Source: an uncultured Clostridia bacterium
Lineage (GTDB): Bacteria > Bacillota > Clostridia > Christensenellales > Aristaeellaceae
Assembly (NCBI GenBank): GCA_937934775.1
Contig: CALGYL010000194.1
Coordinates: 1-28,659, forward strand
Direction of reading: 5' to 3'
Length of the DNA stretch: 28,659 nt
Shown here: in pieces, positions 22,892-28,659 of the stretch
Position numbering within the stretch: the stretch's first letter is position 1
Layout of the letters: every line of letters begins with the position of its first letter
Position numbers and translations under genes: made by a program
The notes under the pieces: generated by a model
The model's input: only the letters and a program-made list of their open reading frames with translations
Told to the model about the DNA's origin: nothing
Database searches by the model: none

Positions 22892-24376
22892 ATGACCTTT
22901 CAAGAAATGAAACTGATCCCTCCGCTGCTCAGCGCGGTCAGACAATCCGGCTATGAAACCCCCACACCCATCCAACAGGAAACCATCCCGCTGGTTCTGG
23001 CGGGCAAGGACGTGCTGGGCTGCGCCCAGACGGGAACCGGCAAAACGGCGGCCTTCGCGCTGCCCATCCTCCAGCGGCTCGCGCAGAATCCGCGGCCCGC
23101 GGCCCATGGCGTGCGCCCCATCCGGGCGCTGGTCCTGACGCCGACCCGCGAATTGGCGATGCAGATTTACGAGAGCTTTCTCGACTACGGCGCCCGGCGG
23201 CTTTCACTTGTGCCGGTGGTCATCTTTGGCGGTGTGAGTCAGCAGCCCCAGACCGCGCAGCTGCAGCGCGGCGTAGACATCATGATCGCAACGCCCGGCC
23301 GCCTGAACGACCTGATCGGTCAGGGCTATATCCACCTGGATTCCATTGAGATCTTCGTATTGGACGAGGCCGACCGCATGCTGGACATGGGCTTCATCCG
23401 AGACGTTGAGCGGGTGATCGCGCGGCTGCCCGAAAAACGGCAGACGCTGTTCTTCTCCGCCACCATGCCCAAGGAAGTCGAGAACCTGGCGCTCAAGATT
23501 CTGGACAATCCCTCCACTGTGAAGGTGGATTCCGTCACCCGCCCCGTGGACAGCATCCGCCAGGTGCTGTACTATGTGGACAAGGGCAACAAAAAGCTCC
23601 TGCTGGCCCATTTGCTCAGTCAACCGGAAGTTGAGAACGCTCTGATCTTCGCGCGCACCCGCCACGGCGCGGACCGCGTGGTGAAGGATCTGGACAAGGC
23701 GGGCATCCGGGCGATGGCCATCCACGGTGACAAGTCCCAGTCCGCCCGGCAGGACGCGCTGAATCAGTTCAAAGAGGGCAGACTGAGCGCGCTGGTGGCC
23801 ACCGACATTGCCGCCCGCGGCATCGACATCGTCGGCCTTTCTCATGTGTTCAACTATGACCTGCCCAACGAGCCGGAAGTGTACATTCATCGCATCGGCC
23901 GCACCGGCCGCGCGGGGCTGGAAGGCGATGCCATCAGCTTTTGCTGCATCGACGAAATGAAATACCTGGGTGAAATCGAGGCGCTGATCGGAAAGCGCAT
24001 CCCCACGCAGGAAAGCCCCTGGCCGATGGAAGTATTCACCCCCTCGGAGCCCAAGGCCAGAACGCCCATGCCGACGAAATTGAACCGGCAGGGCCAGCCG
24101 CTGCAAGAGCCGAGCAAGAGGCGGCCTTTCCCGGCGGCAGGCGGACAATCTCGGGGAGAATCGCAGCCCCGGCCGTCCGCCCAGGTGGCGGGCGGAGAAC
24201 CGAGAAGGAGCGCGCAACCGTGGAATTCCAGCCGAACGGATCGAAACCGGACGGATGGCTCGCAGCGCATCGGGGGATCGAAGCCGGGGATTGCTTCCCC
24301 TGGTCCGAAGCGAAAGGATCAGGAGGATGGCAGTCAAAACGGCAGGCACATCAACCGGCGTTTCAGCCCCAGGTAA
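22892..24376 (+). CDS. DEAD-box RNA helicase (RhlE/CshA-like)
   Basis: A 494-residue ATP-dependent RNA helicase. The Q-motif is PTPIQ with Gln28; the Walker A is AQTGTGKT (45-52); PTRELA is motif Ia; DEAD lies at 158-161; SAT at 189-191; HRIGRTGR at 333-340. The two RecA-like domains span roughly 1-205 and 215-365. The tail from about 375 is low-complexity, rich in Pro, Ser, Arg and Gln, and should add RNA affinity as in RhlE/CshA-type helicases. Likely roles are ribosome assembly, mRNA turnover and cold adaptation. It is a single gene with its own extended -10 promoter. An inverted repeat and a terminator lie downstream. Confidence 0.95.
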   Translation: MTFQEMKLIPPLLSAVRQSGYETPTPIQQETIPLVLAGKDVLGCAQTGTGKTAAFALPILQRLAQNPRPAAHGVRPIRALVLTPTRELAMQIYESFLDYGARRLSLVPVVIFGGVSQQPQTAQLQRGVDIMIATPGRLNDLIGQGYIHLDSIEIFVLDEADRMLDMGFIRDVERVIARLPEKRQTLFFSATMPKEVENLALKILDNPSTVKVDSVTRPVDSIRQVLYYVDKGNKKLLLAHLLSQPEVENALIFARTRHGADRVVKDLDKAGIRAMAIHGDKSQSARQDALNQFKEGRLSALVATDIAARGIDIVGLSHVFNYDLPNEPEVYIHRIGRTGRAGLEGDAISFCCIDEMKYLGEIEALIGKRIPTQESPWPMEVFTPSEPKARTPMPTKLNRQGQPLQEPSKRRPFPAAGGQSRGESQPRPSAQVAGGEPRRSAQPWNSSRTDRNRTDGSQRIGGSKPGIASPGPKRKDQEDGSQNGRHINRRFSPR

Positions 24377-24391
24377 TCCGGAAGGATTCAT

Positions 24392-24457
24392 GTGAAACGC
24401 GGTCTGAAGATCATTGAATCCGCCGCCAAGGCACAGGAAAAGCGCCGCGTGGAATAA
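24392..24457 (+). CDS. Possible 21-residue peptide
   Basis: The GTG at 24392 follows GGAAGG at a suitable distance and opens a 21-codon frame, MKRGLKIIESAAKAQEKRRVE, ending in TAA. It starts 15 bases after the helicase stop and overlaps the left arm of an inverted repeat. The product would be basic and helical. Only the ribosome binding site supports it, so a chance frame is quite possible. Confidence 0.2.
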   Translation: MKRGLKIIESAAKAQEKRRVE

Positions 24458-24510
24458 ACCGCGATCGTCACAGGTTCTTTGACGTCAGCGAAGTTCTTCA
24501 CGCGGCGCTT
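24440..24510. repeat. Inverted repeat downstream of the helicase
   Basis: AAGCGCCGCGTG (24440-24451) is perfectly complementary to CACGCGGCGCTT (24499-24510), with a 47-base centre that holds the palindrome TGACGTCA. It may fold into a long 3' structure on the helicase transcript. Confidence 0.5.
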
Positions 24511-24544
24511 CGCGTTACCTCCCGTCTAGCGGACGTTCGTTCAA

Positions 24545-24594
24545 CGCGCCGGCGGCGAACTGGTTCGAATGTCCTCCGCCCGCCGCGCTTTTTT
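24545..24594 (+). terminator. GC-rich terminator with T6
   Basis: A GC-rich left arm starting GCGCCGGCGG pairs, with two bulges, with CCGCCCGCCGCGC, and six Ts follow (24589-24594). It probably ends the helicase transcript before the ribonuclease Z gene. No clear promoter was found between this terminator and the ribonuclease Z start. Confidence 0.6.
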
Positions 24595-24650
24595 ATTACC
24601 ACCTTTATTGCCGCTGCATTTTGCGTATGGATTTTCAAGGAGGCGCCCGG

Positions 24651-25559
24651 ATGCTGGAGGTTCATTTTCTTGGAACCGGCGCGATGATGCCGCTGCCGGA
24701 CCGGCGGCTGGCGTCCGTGCTGGTGCGAAGAAACGGGCGGCTGCTCTTGATCGACTGCGGCGAGGGCACACAGGTGGCCGTTCGGGCGTCCGGCTGGAGC
24801 ATGGCGAAGATTGATTCGATCCTGATTACGCACTTTCACGCGGATCACATCGCGGGCCTGCCGGGGCTTCTTCTGACGATGGGCACCATGGGCCGGGTGA
24901 AACCGGTGGAACTGATCGGCCCGGCAGGGCTGGAGCGGGTCGTGCGCTGTCTCCGGGTGATCGCGCCGGAGCTGCCCTACGAACTCCGGTTCATCGAAGC
25001 GGCCGGGCCGGAGCTTTCAGTTCTCTTTCAGGATGCGCGCCTGACCCTCATTGAACTGGGGCATGTGCTGCCCTGCTATGGCTGCGTGATAGAGGTAAAC
25101 CGCGCAGGCAAGTTCGACCGGGCCAGAGCCGAGGCGCTGGCCATCCCCGCGCCGCTGTGGCGGCGTCTGCAGGCGGGCGAGCGGGTGGAAGCGAACGGGC
25201 GCGCCTTTACGCCGGACATGGTGCTGGGAGCGTCGCGAAAGGGGCTCAAACTGGTCTACTGCACCGATACGCGGCCGATGGATACAATCTGGCGGCATGC
25301 GGCGGGCGTGGATCTCCTGATCTTGGAGGGCACCTACGCCGAGCGTGACAAGGCGGAAAAAGCGGCTCTGTACGGCCACATGACCTTTGAGGACGCCGCG
25401 TGTCTCGCCGCGAAGGCGGGAGCGAAGACGCTGCTGCTGACCCACTTCAGCCCGGCGCTGCCGGACCCGGAGCAGTATCTGGACAGCCCGCGTTTGGTCT
25501 TTCCCCTTACGGACATCGCCCGGGACGGCATGCGCCGGGTGCTGCGGTACCCGGAATAA
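24651..25559 (+). CDS. rnz: Ribonuclease Z (tRNA 3'-endonuclease)
   Basis: A 302-residue metallo-beta-lactamase-fold nuclease that cuts the 3' trailer from tRNA precursors. The zinc motif HxHxDH is present as HFHADH (61-66). Downstream elements match the family: an LGH histidine before the CYGC segment, YCTDTRP with the bridging Asp, and the YGHMTFEDAA and LTHFSP histidine motifs. The length is typical of the short ElaC-type enzyme. The ATG at 24651 was chosen for AAGGAGG seven bases upstream, over an upstream in-frame ATG at 24621. It stands alone, with the QueG-like gene starting about 160 bases later under a separate promoter. Confidence 0.93.
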   Translation: MLEVHFLGTGAMMPLPDRRLASVLVRRNGRLLLIDCGEGTQVAVRASGWSMAKIDSILITHFHADHIAGLPGLLLTMGTMGRVKPVELIGPAGLERVVRCLRVIAPELPYELRFIEAAGPELSVLFQDARLTLIELGHVLPCYGCVIEVNRAGKFDRARAEALAIPAPLWRRLQAGERVEANGRAFTPDMVLGASRKGLKLVYCTDTRPMDTIWRHAAGVDLLILEGTYAERDKAEKAALYGHMTFEDAACLAAKAGAKTLLLTHFSPALPDPEQYLDSPRLVFPLTDIARDGMRRVLRYPE

Positions 25560-25620
25560 TTCCTTTATGGATCCGAATCGTGGGCGCAAGAGGAACCTAA
25601 CGACGTTTTCGCTGTACGCG

Positions 25621-25647
25621 TTGACCCATACTTCGCGCTGGTATACT
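25621..25647 (+). promoter_or_regulatory. Promoter for the QueG-like gene
   Basis: -35 TTGACC (25621-25626), 15-base spacer, -10 TATACT (25642-25647) with an extended TGG at 25639-25641. Its position inside the longer upstream frame supports the downstream TTG start at 25723. Confidence 0.72.
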
Positions 25648-25722
25648 AGGTCTGCTTGGAATGCTGGAGGATATGAAGGCGACACAAGCGGAGAAGGATC
25701 ATCCGGAAGGAGATGCGAAACT

Positions 25723-26415
25723 TTGAACAGTCTGAACGAAACGCTCTCAGCGCTGCTCCGGGAGAACGGCGCGGATTTGGTAGGCTTTGCGGATCTGCGC
25801 GCGGTGCCGGAGGCTGGAATGCCGTTTGGCGTCTCCGTGGCCGTCAAGCTGCCGCCTGAGATCGTCCGCTCGATCGAGGACGGGCCGAACCTCGGGTATT
25901 ATGAGACATACAACGAGCTCAACGCCCGGCTCGACCGGATCGTCACGGCGGGCGCGGAATACCTGACGGGCCTTGGGTACCGGGCCGCCGCCCAGACCAC
26001 AAAATCCGTCGTCAAACTGGACGATACCCGGACGCTTCTGCCCCATAAAACGGTGGCGACCCGCGCGGGTCTGGGCTGGATCGGGCGCTGCGCGCTGCTG
26101 GTGACAAAGGAATACGGCTCGGCGCTGCGATTGTCGTCGGTTTTGACCGACGCGCCGCTGGAAACCGCCCTGCCGGTGGAAGCGTCCAGCTGCGGGGACT
26201 GCTCAGAGTGCGTCCTTCACTGCCCGGCGCGGGCACTGAAGGGAAAAATCTGGAGCGCCGGAATGGCGCGCGATCATCTGATGGACGCGCCCGGTTGCCG
26301 GGACACCGCCCGAAAACTTTCCTTGGAGCGGTTTGGGAAGGAAGCTACGATCTGCGGCAAGTGCATTGAGGTTTGCCCCTATACCCGGCGCTACCTCCGA
26401 AGGGCGGAAAGCTGA
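25723..26415 (+). CDS. Short QueG-like 4Fe-4S protein
   Basis: A 230-residue iron-sulfur protein with a C-terminal double 4Fe-4S cluster domain like that of epoxyqueuosine reductase. Cluster one is CxxCxxCxxxCP (Cys157, 160, 163, 167). Cluster two uses Cys192, Cys211, Cys214 and Cys218 (CxxCxxxCP). The central ATRAGLGWIGRCALLVT block is the conserved QueG-type core. Full QueG proteins are longer, so this is a short paralogue often annotated as epoxyqueuosine reductase; its true substrate is uncertain. The TTG start at 25723 follows GGAAGGAG by about ten bases and lies after a good promoter. The upstream extension of the frame contains that promoter and is not protein-like. Confidence 0.85.
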   Translation: MNSLNETLSALLRENGADLVGFADLRAVPEAGMPFGVSVAVKLPPEIVRSIEDGPNLGYYETYNELNARLDRIVTAGAEYLTGLGYRAAAQTTKSVVKLDDTRTLLPHKTVATRAGLGWIGRCALLVTKEYGSALRLSSVLTDAPLETALPVEASSCGDCSECVLHCPARALKGKIWSAGMARDHLMDAPGCRDTARKLSLERFGKEATICGKCIEVCPYTRRYLRRAES

Positions 26416-26480
26416 AAAATGTTCCTCAGGCTGCGGTGGCAGGATGGTTTCCAAGGCGGAATGTACCGTCAACCCAACAA

Positions 26481-26493
26481 GGTGAAATTCACC
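26481..26493. promoter_or_regulatory. Small palindrome, possible operator
   Basis: GGTGAAATTCACC is a perfect inverted repeat with a one-base centre, 17 bases upstream of the -35 candidate at 26510. Its position would suit an activator or repressor of the isochorismatase-family gene, but a 13-base palindrome can arise by chance. Confidence 0.25.
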
Positions 26494-26509
26494 AGATGAG
26501 GGCCGACCG

Positions 26510-26538
26510 TTTTCCTACCGCGCAAGTTGTGGTATACT
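26510..26538 (+). promoter_or_regulatory. Extended -10 promoter for the cysteine hydrolase
   Basis: TGGTATACT (26530-26538) is an extended -10. TTTTCC (26510-26515) is a weak -35 at 17 bases. The ribosome binding site GGAGG follows at 26559-26563. Confidence 0.68.
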
Positions 26539-26571
26539 TTACCAAGTGAAATGCGTGTGGAGGTGCGAACC

Positions 26572-27102
26572 ATGAAGGACGTTGCGCTGCTCGTGGTGGA
26601 TGTTCAGAAGATGCTGATCGATTCCCATCCATACCGGGAGAAGGAGTTGCTGGAGGAGATCCGGACGCTGGCCGGCCGCGCCCGAGAGAAGGGCGTGGAG
26701 GTCATCTACGTGCGCCACAATGAGGACGAGGAGGGCGGACTCAAGCCCAACACCCCCGCCTGGCAGGTGCACTCCGCTGTCGCGCCGGTGGAGGGCGAAA
26801 AAATCTTCGACAAGCGGTTTTCCAGCGCCTTCAAAAATACCGGCCTGGATGAGTATCTGCATGAGAAAGGCATCAAGACGCTGGTCGTCTGCGGCATGCA
26901 GACCGAATACTGCATCGACGCGACCATCAAAAGCGCCTTCGACCGGGACTACAAGGTCTATATGCCCGCCGGCGGCTCCACCACCTTCGACAACCGCCTC
27001 GCTACCGGCGACAAACTGGTCGCCTTTTATGAAAAAGCCATTTGGGACGGACGGTTTGCCGACGTGATCCCGCTGGAAGAGGCGCTGCCAAAGCTGGCCT
27101 AG
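26572..27102 (+). CDS. Isochorismatase-family cysteine hydrolase
   Basis: A 176-residue cysteine hydrolase with the complete catalytic triad: Asp10 in LLVVDVQ, Lys81 in IFDKRFSSAF and Cys114 in TEYCIDAT. Relatives hydrolyse nicotinamide, ureido compounds, N-carbamoyl amides or isochorismate. The EYC and KRF..AF features are typical of uncharacterised amidase-like members in Firmicutes, so the substrate is not assigned. The ATG at 26572 is set by GGAGG eight bases upstream; an earlier in-frame ATG at 26551 overlaps that site. It is a single gene with its own promoter, converging on the L,D-transpeptidase gene. Confidence 0.88.
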   Translation: MKDVALLVVDVQKMLIDSHPYREKELLEEIRTLAGRAREKGVEVIYVRHNEDEEGGLKPNTPAWQVHSAVAPVEGEKIFDKRFSSAFKNTGLDEYLHEKGIKTLVVCGMQTEYCIDATIKSAFDRDYKVYMPAGGSTTFDNRLATGDKLVAFYEKAIWDGRFADVIPLEEALPKLA

Positions 27103-27162
27103 CGGCGGGGCTGTTGGCGGGGCGGGATTACCTGAGTCACGACAGGCATCATTGACAAACAA

Positions 27163-27200
27163 ACTGCGCCAGTTCCAGAGCGGAGCCGGCGCGTTGTTGT
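27163..27200. terminator. Bidirectional terminator between converging genes
   Basis: GCGCC (27166-27170) pairs with GGCGC (27188-27192), with flanking A-T/G-T pairs and T-rich sequence on both sides (GTTGTTGTG on plus, AGTTTGTTTG on minus). It serves the convergent cysteine hydrolase and L,D-transpeptidase genes. Confidence 0.5.
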
Positions 27201-27212
27201 GTTCGAAGAATC

Positions 27213-28613
27213 TCAATAAACCGTGACGACGGTTCCCTTTTCGCAGTTCTCATAGACCCACTTGGCGTTTTCCACGCTCAGCCGTACGCAGCCGTGGGAG
27301 GCCTTGTGGCCCAGCGAGTGCACCGAGCCCCACGTCGGCGAACCGCCCTTGTTCTTGTACAGGACCGAGTGGAACAGGATGTCGCCCTCGATGGAGTAGG
27401 CGTACTGCGCCCAGATGAAAAACTCCTTGAAATAGTGCCAGCGCCTGCCCGGGCCGGTTGTGGTGAACACGCCGGTGGGCGTGGGCCCGAAGAGGCCGGT
27501 GGAACACAGGAAGGTGTTGATCAGTTCATACTTTTTGTCCGCGCCCAACTGATACACGTAGACGCGCTGATCCTCCAGGCTGACGCTCAGGCGGTACTTG
27601 GTCAACATGCCGACCGGGTCCTTCGAGAATAAAAGACGCTGGGTGGCCTCGTCGGCTTTTCCGCTGACGGGCAGGGCGTTGTTGGTTTGGAAGAGGGAGA
27701 TGGCTTCTTTAACGCCCGAGCCGTACTGGCCGTCGATGGTCCTGCGGGCGATATAGCCCAGCGCGTTCAGGCGGCGCTGCACACGGCGGACCTCGCTGGC
27801 GTCCTTGGAACCTCCGGCGAGGTCCGCTAGGTAAACGGGGATGTCGCCGTCCAGCTTCTTTTGCAGTTCAACGCTGGCGATGGACGTGTCTTCGATCACA
27901 TAGGTGTCCTTTTGCTCGGCTAGGTACGCCTGCAAGAGGTTGAGCGCGCCCACCGTGTCGCTGCCGAAGATGCCGTCGCCCGGCCCCTCCATGAGGCCAA
28001 GCTCAACCAGCCGCTTCTGAAGCGCGCGTACCGATTTGCCCTTGTCGCCTTTTTTGATGACCTTATACGCCGGATGCTCGGCGGCCACGGTGGCCGTTGC
28101 GGCCAGATCCTGTGTGGCCTTGTCTGCGATGCCGGTCACGGGCAGGTTGTTGAGTTCCTGGAAATACTTGACGGCTTCCTCGGTGTACTCGGCAAAGATG
28201 CCGTCAGCCTTGCCGTCCATATAGTTCAAACGAACCAGCGCGTTTTGCAGGCGTTCTACTTCAGTGCCCTTGGCGCCGATGGCAAGGTCGGAGATATAGA
28301 AACTGAAAGGATCGGCGTACAATACCGCCAGATCCTCCGGGCTGATGGAGCGCCCGGTGGCTTTTGAGACTTTTCCGCCCGCCCGTTCGAGCAGCAGTTT
28401 ATGGAAACTCAGTACGGCGGCCGCGGTCTTCTTGCCGTATTGTCCGTCCGCTTCGCCGGTAAGGAAGCCCAGCTGAATGAGGCGCTCTTGCAGCTTCAGG
28501 ACCTGATCGCCCTTGTCTCCTTGCTTGATTGTTCCATCTTCCGTTGCGAAGGCGGGGATCCATGCAACGAGTAAAGTCAGTGCGAGCAGTAAGGCAACAA
28601 GGCGCTTCATCAT
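27213..28613 (-). CDS. Secreted L,D-transpeptidase with four PG-binding repeats
   Basis: A 466-residue exported cell-wall enzyme. A signal peptide ends near AFA at about residue 23. Four PG_binding_1 repeats follow (about 28-75, 107-165, 185-235 and 270-330), each with a GDKG or related start and a DGxxG centre. The C-terminal YkuD domain (about 340-466) has the catalytic SHGCVRLS motif with the nucleophilic Cys, and a His upstream in the VHSLGH stretch. It should form 3-3 cross-links or attach proteins to peptidoglycan. The Met-Met start fits a normal signal peptide, but the bases upstream of 28614 are adapter, so the ribosome binding site and promoter are missing from the assembly. It converges with the cysteine hydrolase gene. 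Confidence 0.93.
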   Translation of the reverse strand: MMKRLVALLLALTLLVAWIPAFATEDGTIKQGDKGDQVLKLQERLIQLGFLTGEADGQYGKKTAAAVLSFHKLLLERAGGKVSKATGRSISPEDLAVLYADPFSFYISDLAIGAKGTEVERLQNALVRLNYMDGKADGIFAEYTEEAVKYFQELNNLPVTGIADKATQDLAATATVAAEHPAYKVIKKGDKGKSVRALQKRLVELGLMEGPGDGIFGSDTVGALNLLQAYLAEQKDTYVIEDTSIASVELQKKLDGDIPVYLADLAGGSKDASEVRRVQRRLNALGYIARRTIDGQYGSGVKEAISLFQTNNALPVSGKADEATQRLLFSKDPVGMLTKYRLSVSLEDQRVYVYQLGADKKYELINTFLCSTGLFGPTPTGVFTTTGPGRRWHYFKEFFIWAQYAYSIEGDILFHSVLYKNKGGSPTWGSVHSLGHKASHGCVRLSVENAKWVYENCEKGTVVTVY

Positions 28614-28614
28614 G

Positions 28615-28659
28615 AGATCGGAAGAGCGTCGTGTAGGGAAAGAGTGTAGATCTCGGTGG
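28615..28659. other. Illumina adapter contamination at contig end
   Basis: The last 45 bases begin AGATCGGAAGAGCGTCGTG and continue as the standard Illumina TruSeq universal adapter in reverse complement. They are not genomic. True sequence ends at 28614, one base upstream of the L,D-transpeptidase start codon. Confidence 0.97.

Noticed and set aside
24555..24590. tRNA-like T-arm (GGTTCGAAT)
   Set aside because: No matching acceptor stem, D-arm or anticodon arm could be built; the bases form part of a GC-rich terminator.
25567..25722. N-terminal extension of the QueG-like protein
   Set aside because: It contains a good extended -10 promoter and a non-conserved, non-globular sequence; the TTG at 25723 has the ribosome binding site.
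1..28614. Mobile elements, CRISPR arrays, prophage or defence genes
   Set aside because: No transposase, integrase, repeat-spacer array or phage motif was found on either strand.

Overview
The window is a GC-rich bacterial contig with compact, mostly co-directional genes, consensus GGAGG-type ribosome binding sites, TTG/GTG starts used alongside ATG, a lipobox lipoprotein, a secreted L,D-transpeptidase with PG-binding repeats, and promoters that nearly all carry an extended -10 (TGN before TATAxT). This fits a high-GC member of the Clostridia (Firmicutes/Bacillota). A finer placement, for example near Christensenellales, is a guess. The last 45 bases (28615-28659) are not genomic: they match the Illumina TruSeq adapter, so the contig comes from a draft or metagenome assembly and its right end is artificial.

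Layout. (1) 1-4490: two divergent cyclic-di-GMP genes, a PAS-GGDEF cyclase on the minus strand and a five-PAS GGDEF/HD-GYP protein on the plus strand. (2) 4597-7191: a two-gene operon encoding a two-helix membrane protein with a coiled coil and a substrate-binding/VWA lipoprotein. (3) 7192-8463: a duplicated ferritin-like, Cys-rich protein, a non-coding stretch full of stem-loops, and a 73-residue very basic protein on the minus strand. (4) 8538-10169: a xylose-isomerase-like TIM barrel converging on a membrane protein with an acidic linker. (5) 10327-10819: a fluoride riboswitch followed by crcB/fluC. (6) 10931-12212: a seven-helix GGDEF cyclase, the third c-di-GMP enzyme. (7) 12306-19661: a hexuronate operon with a nucleoside-hydrolase-like gene, kdgK, a D-threonine-aldolase-family gene, uxaB, uxaC and uxaA. 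(8) 19663-22804: strong hairpins, then an operon of an HSL-type hydrolase, an HxxxDG acyltransferase-like protein and a zinc-ribbon six-helix membrane protein. (9) 22850-27102: single genes with their own promoters: DEAD-box helicase, ribonuclease Z, short QueG-like iron-sulfur protein, isochorismatase-family hydrolase. (10) 27213-28613: an L,D-transpeptidase on the minus strand, cut just above its start codon by the adapter.

How the genes work together. The uxaC-uxaB-uxaA-kdgK set converts D-galacturonate to tagaturonate, altronate, 2-keto-3-deoxygluconate (KDG) and then KDPG. The KDPG aldolase, a transporter and a regulator are not in this window. The roles of the aldolase-family and nucleoside-hydrolase-like genes in the same operon are open. 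The hydrolase/acyltransferase/zinc-ribbon trio is the best candidate for a poorly described system; its overlapping genes and shared promoter suggest a common job, perhaps acyl transfer at the membrane. No mobile elements, tRNA, rRNA or CRISPR arrays were seen.
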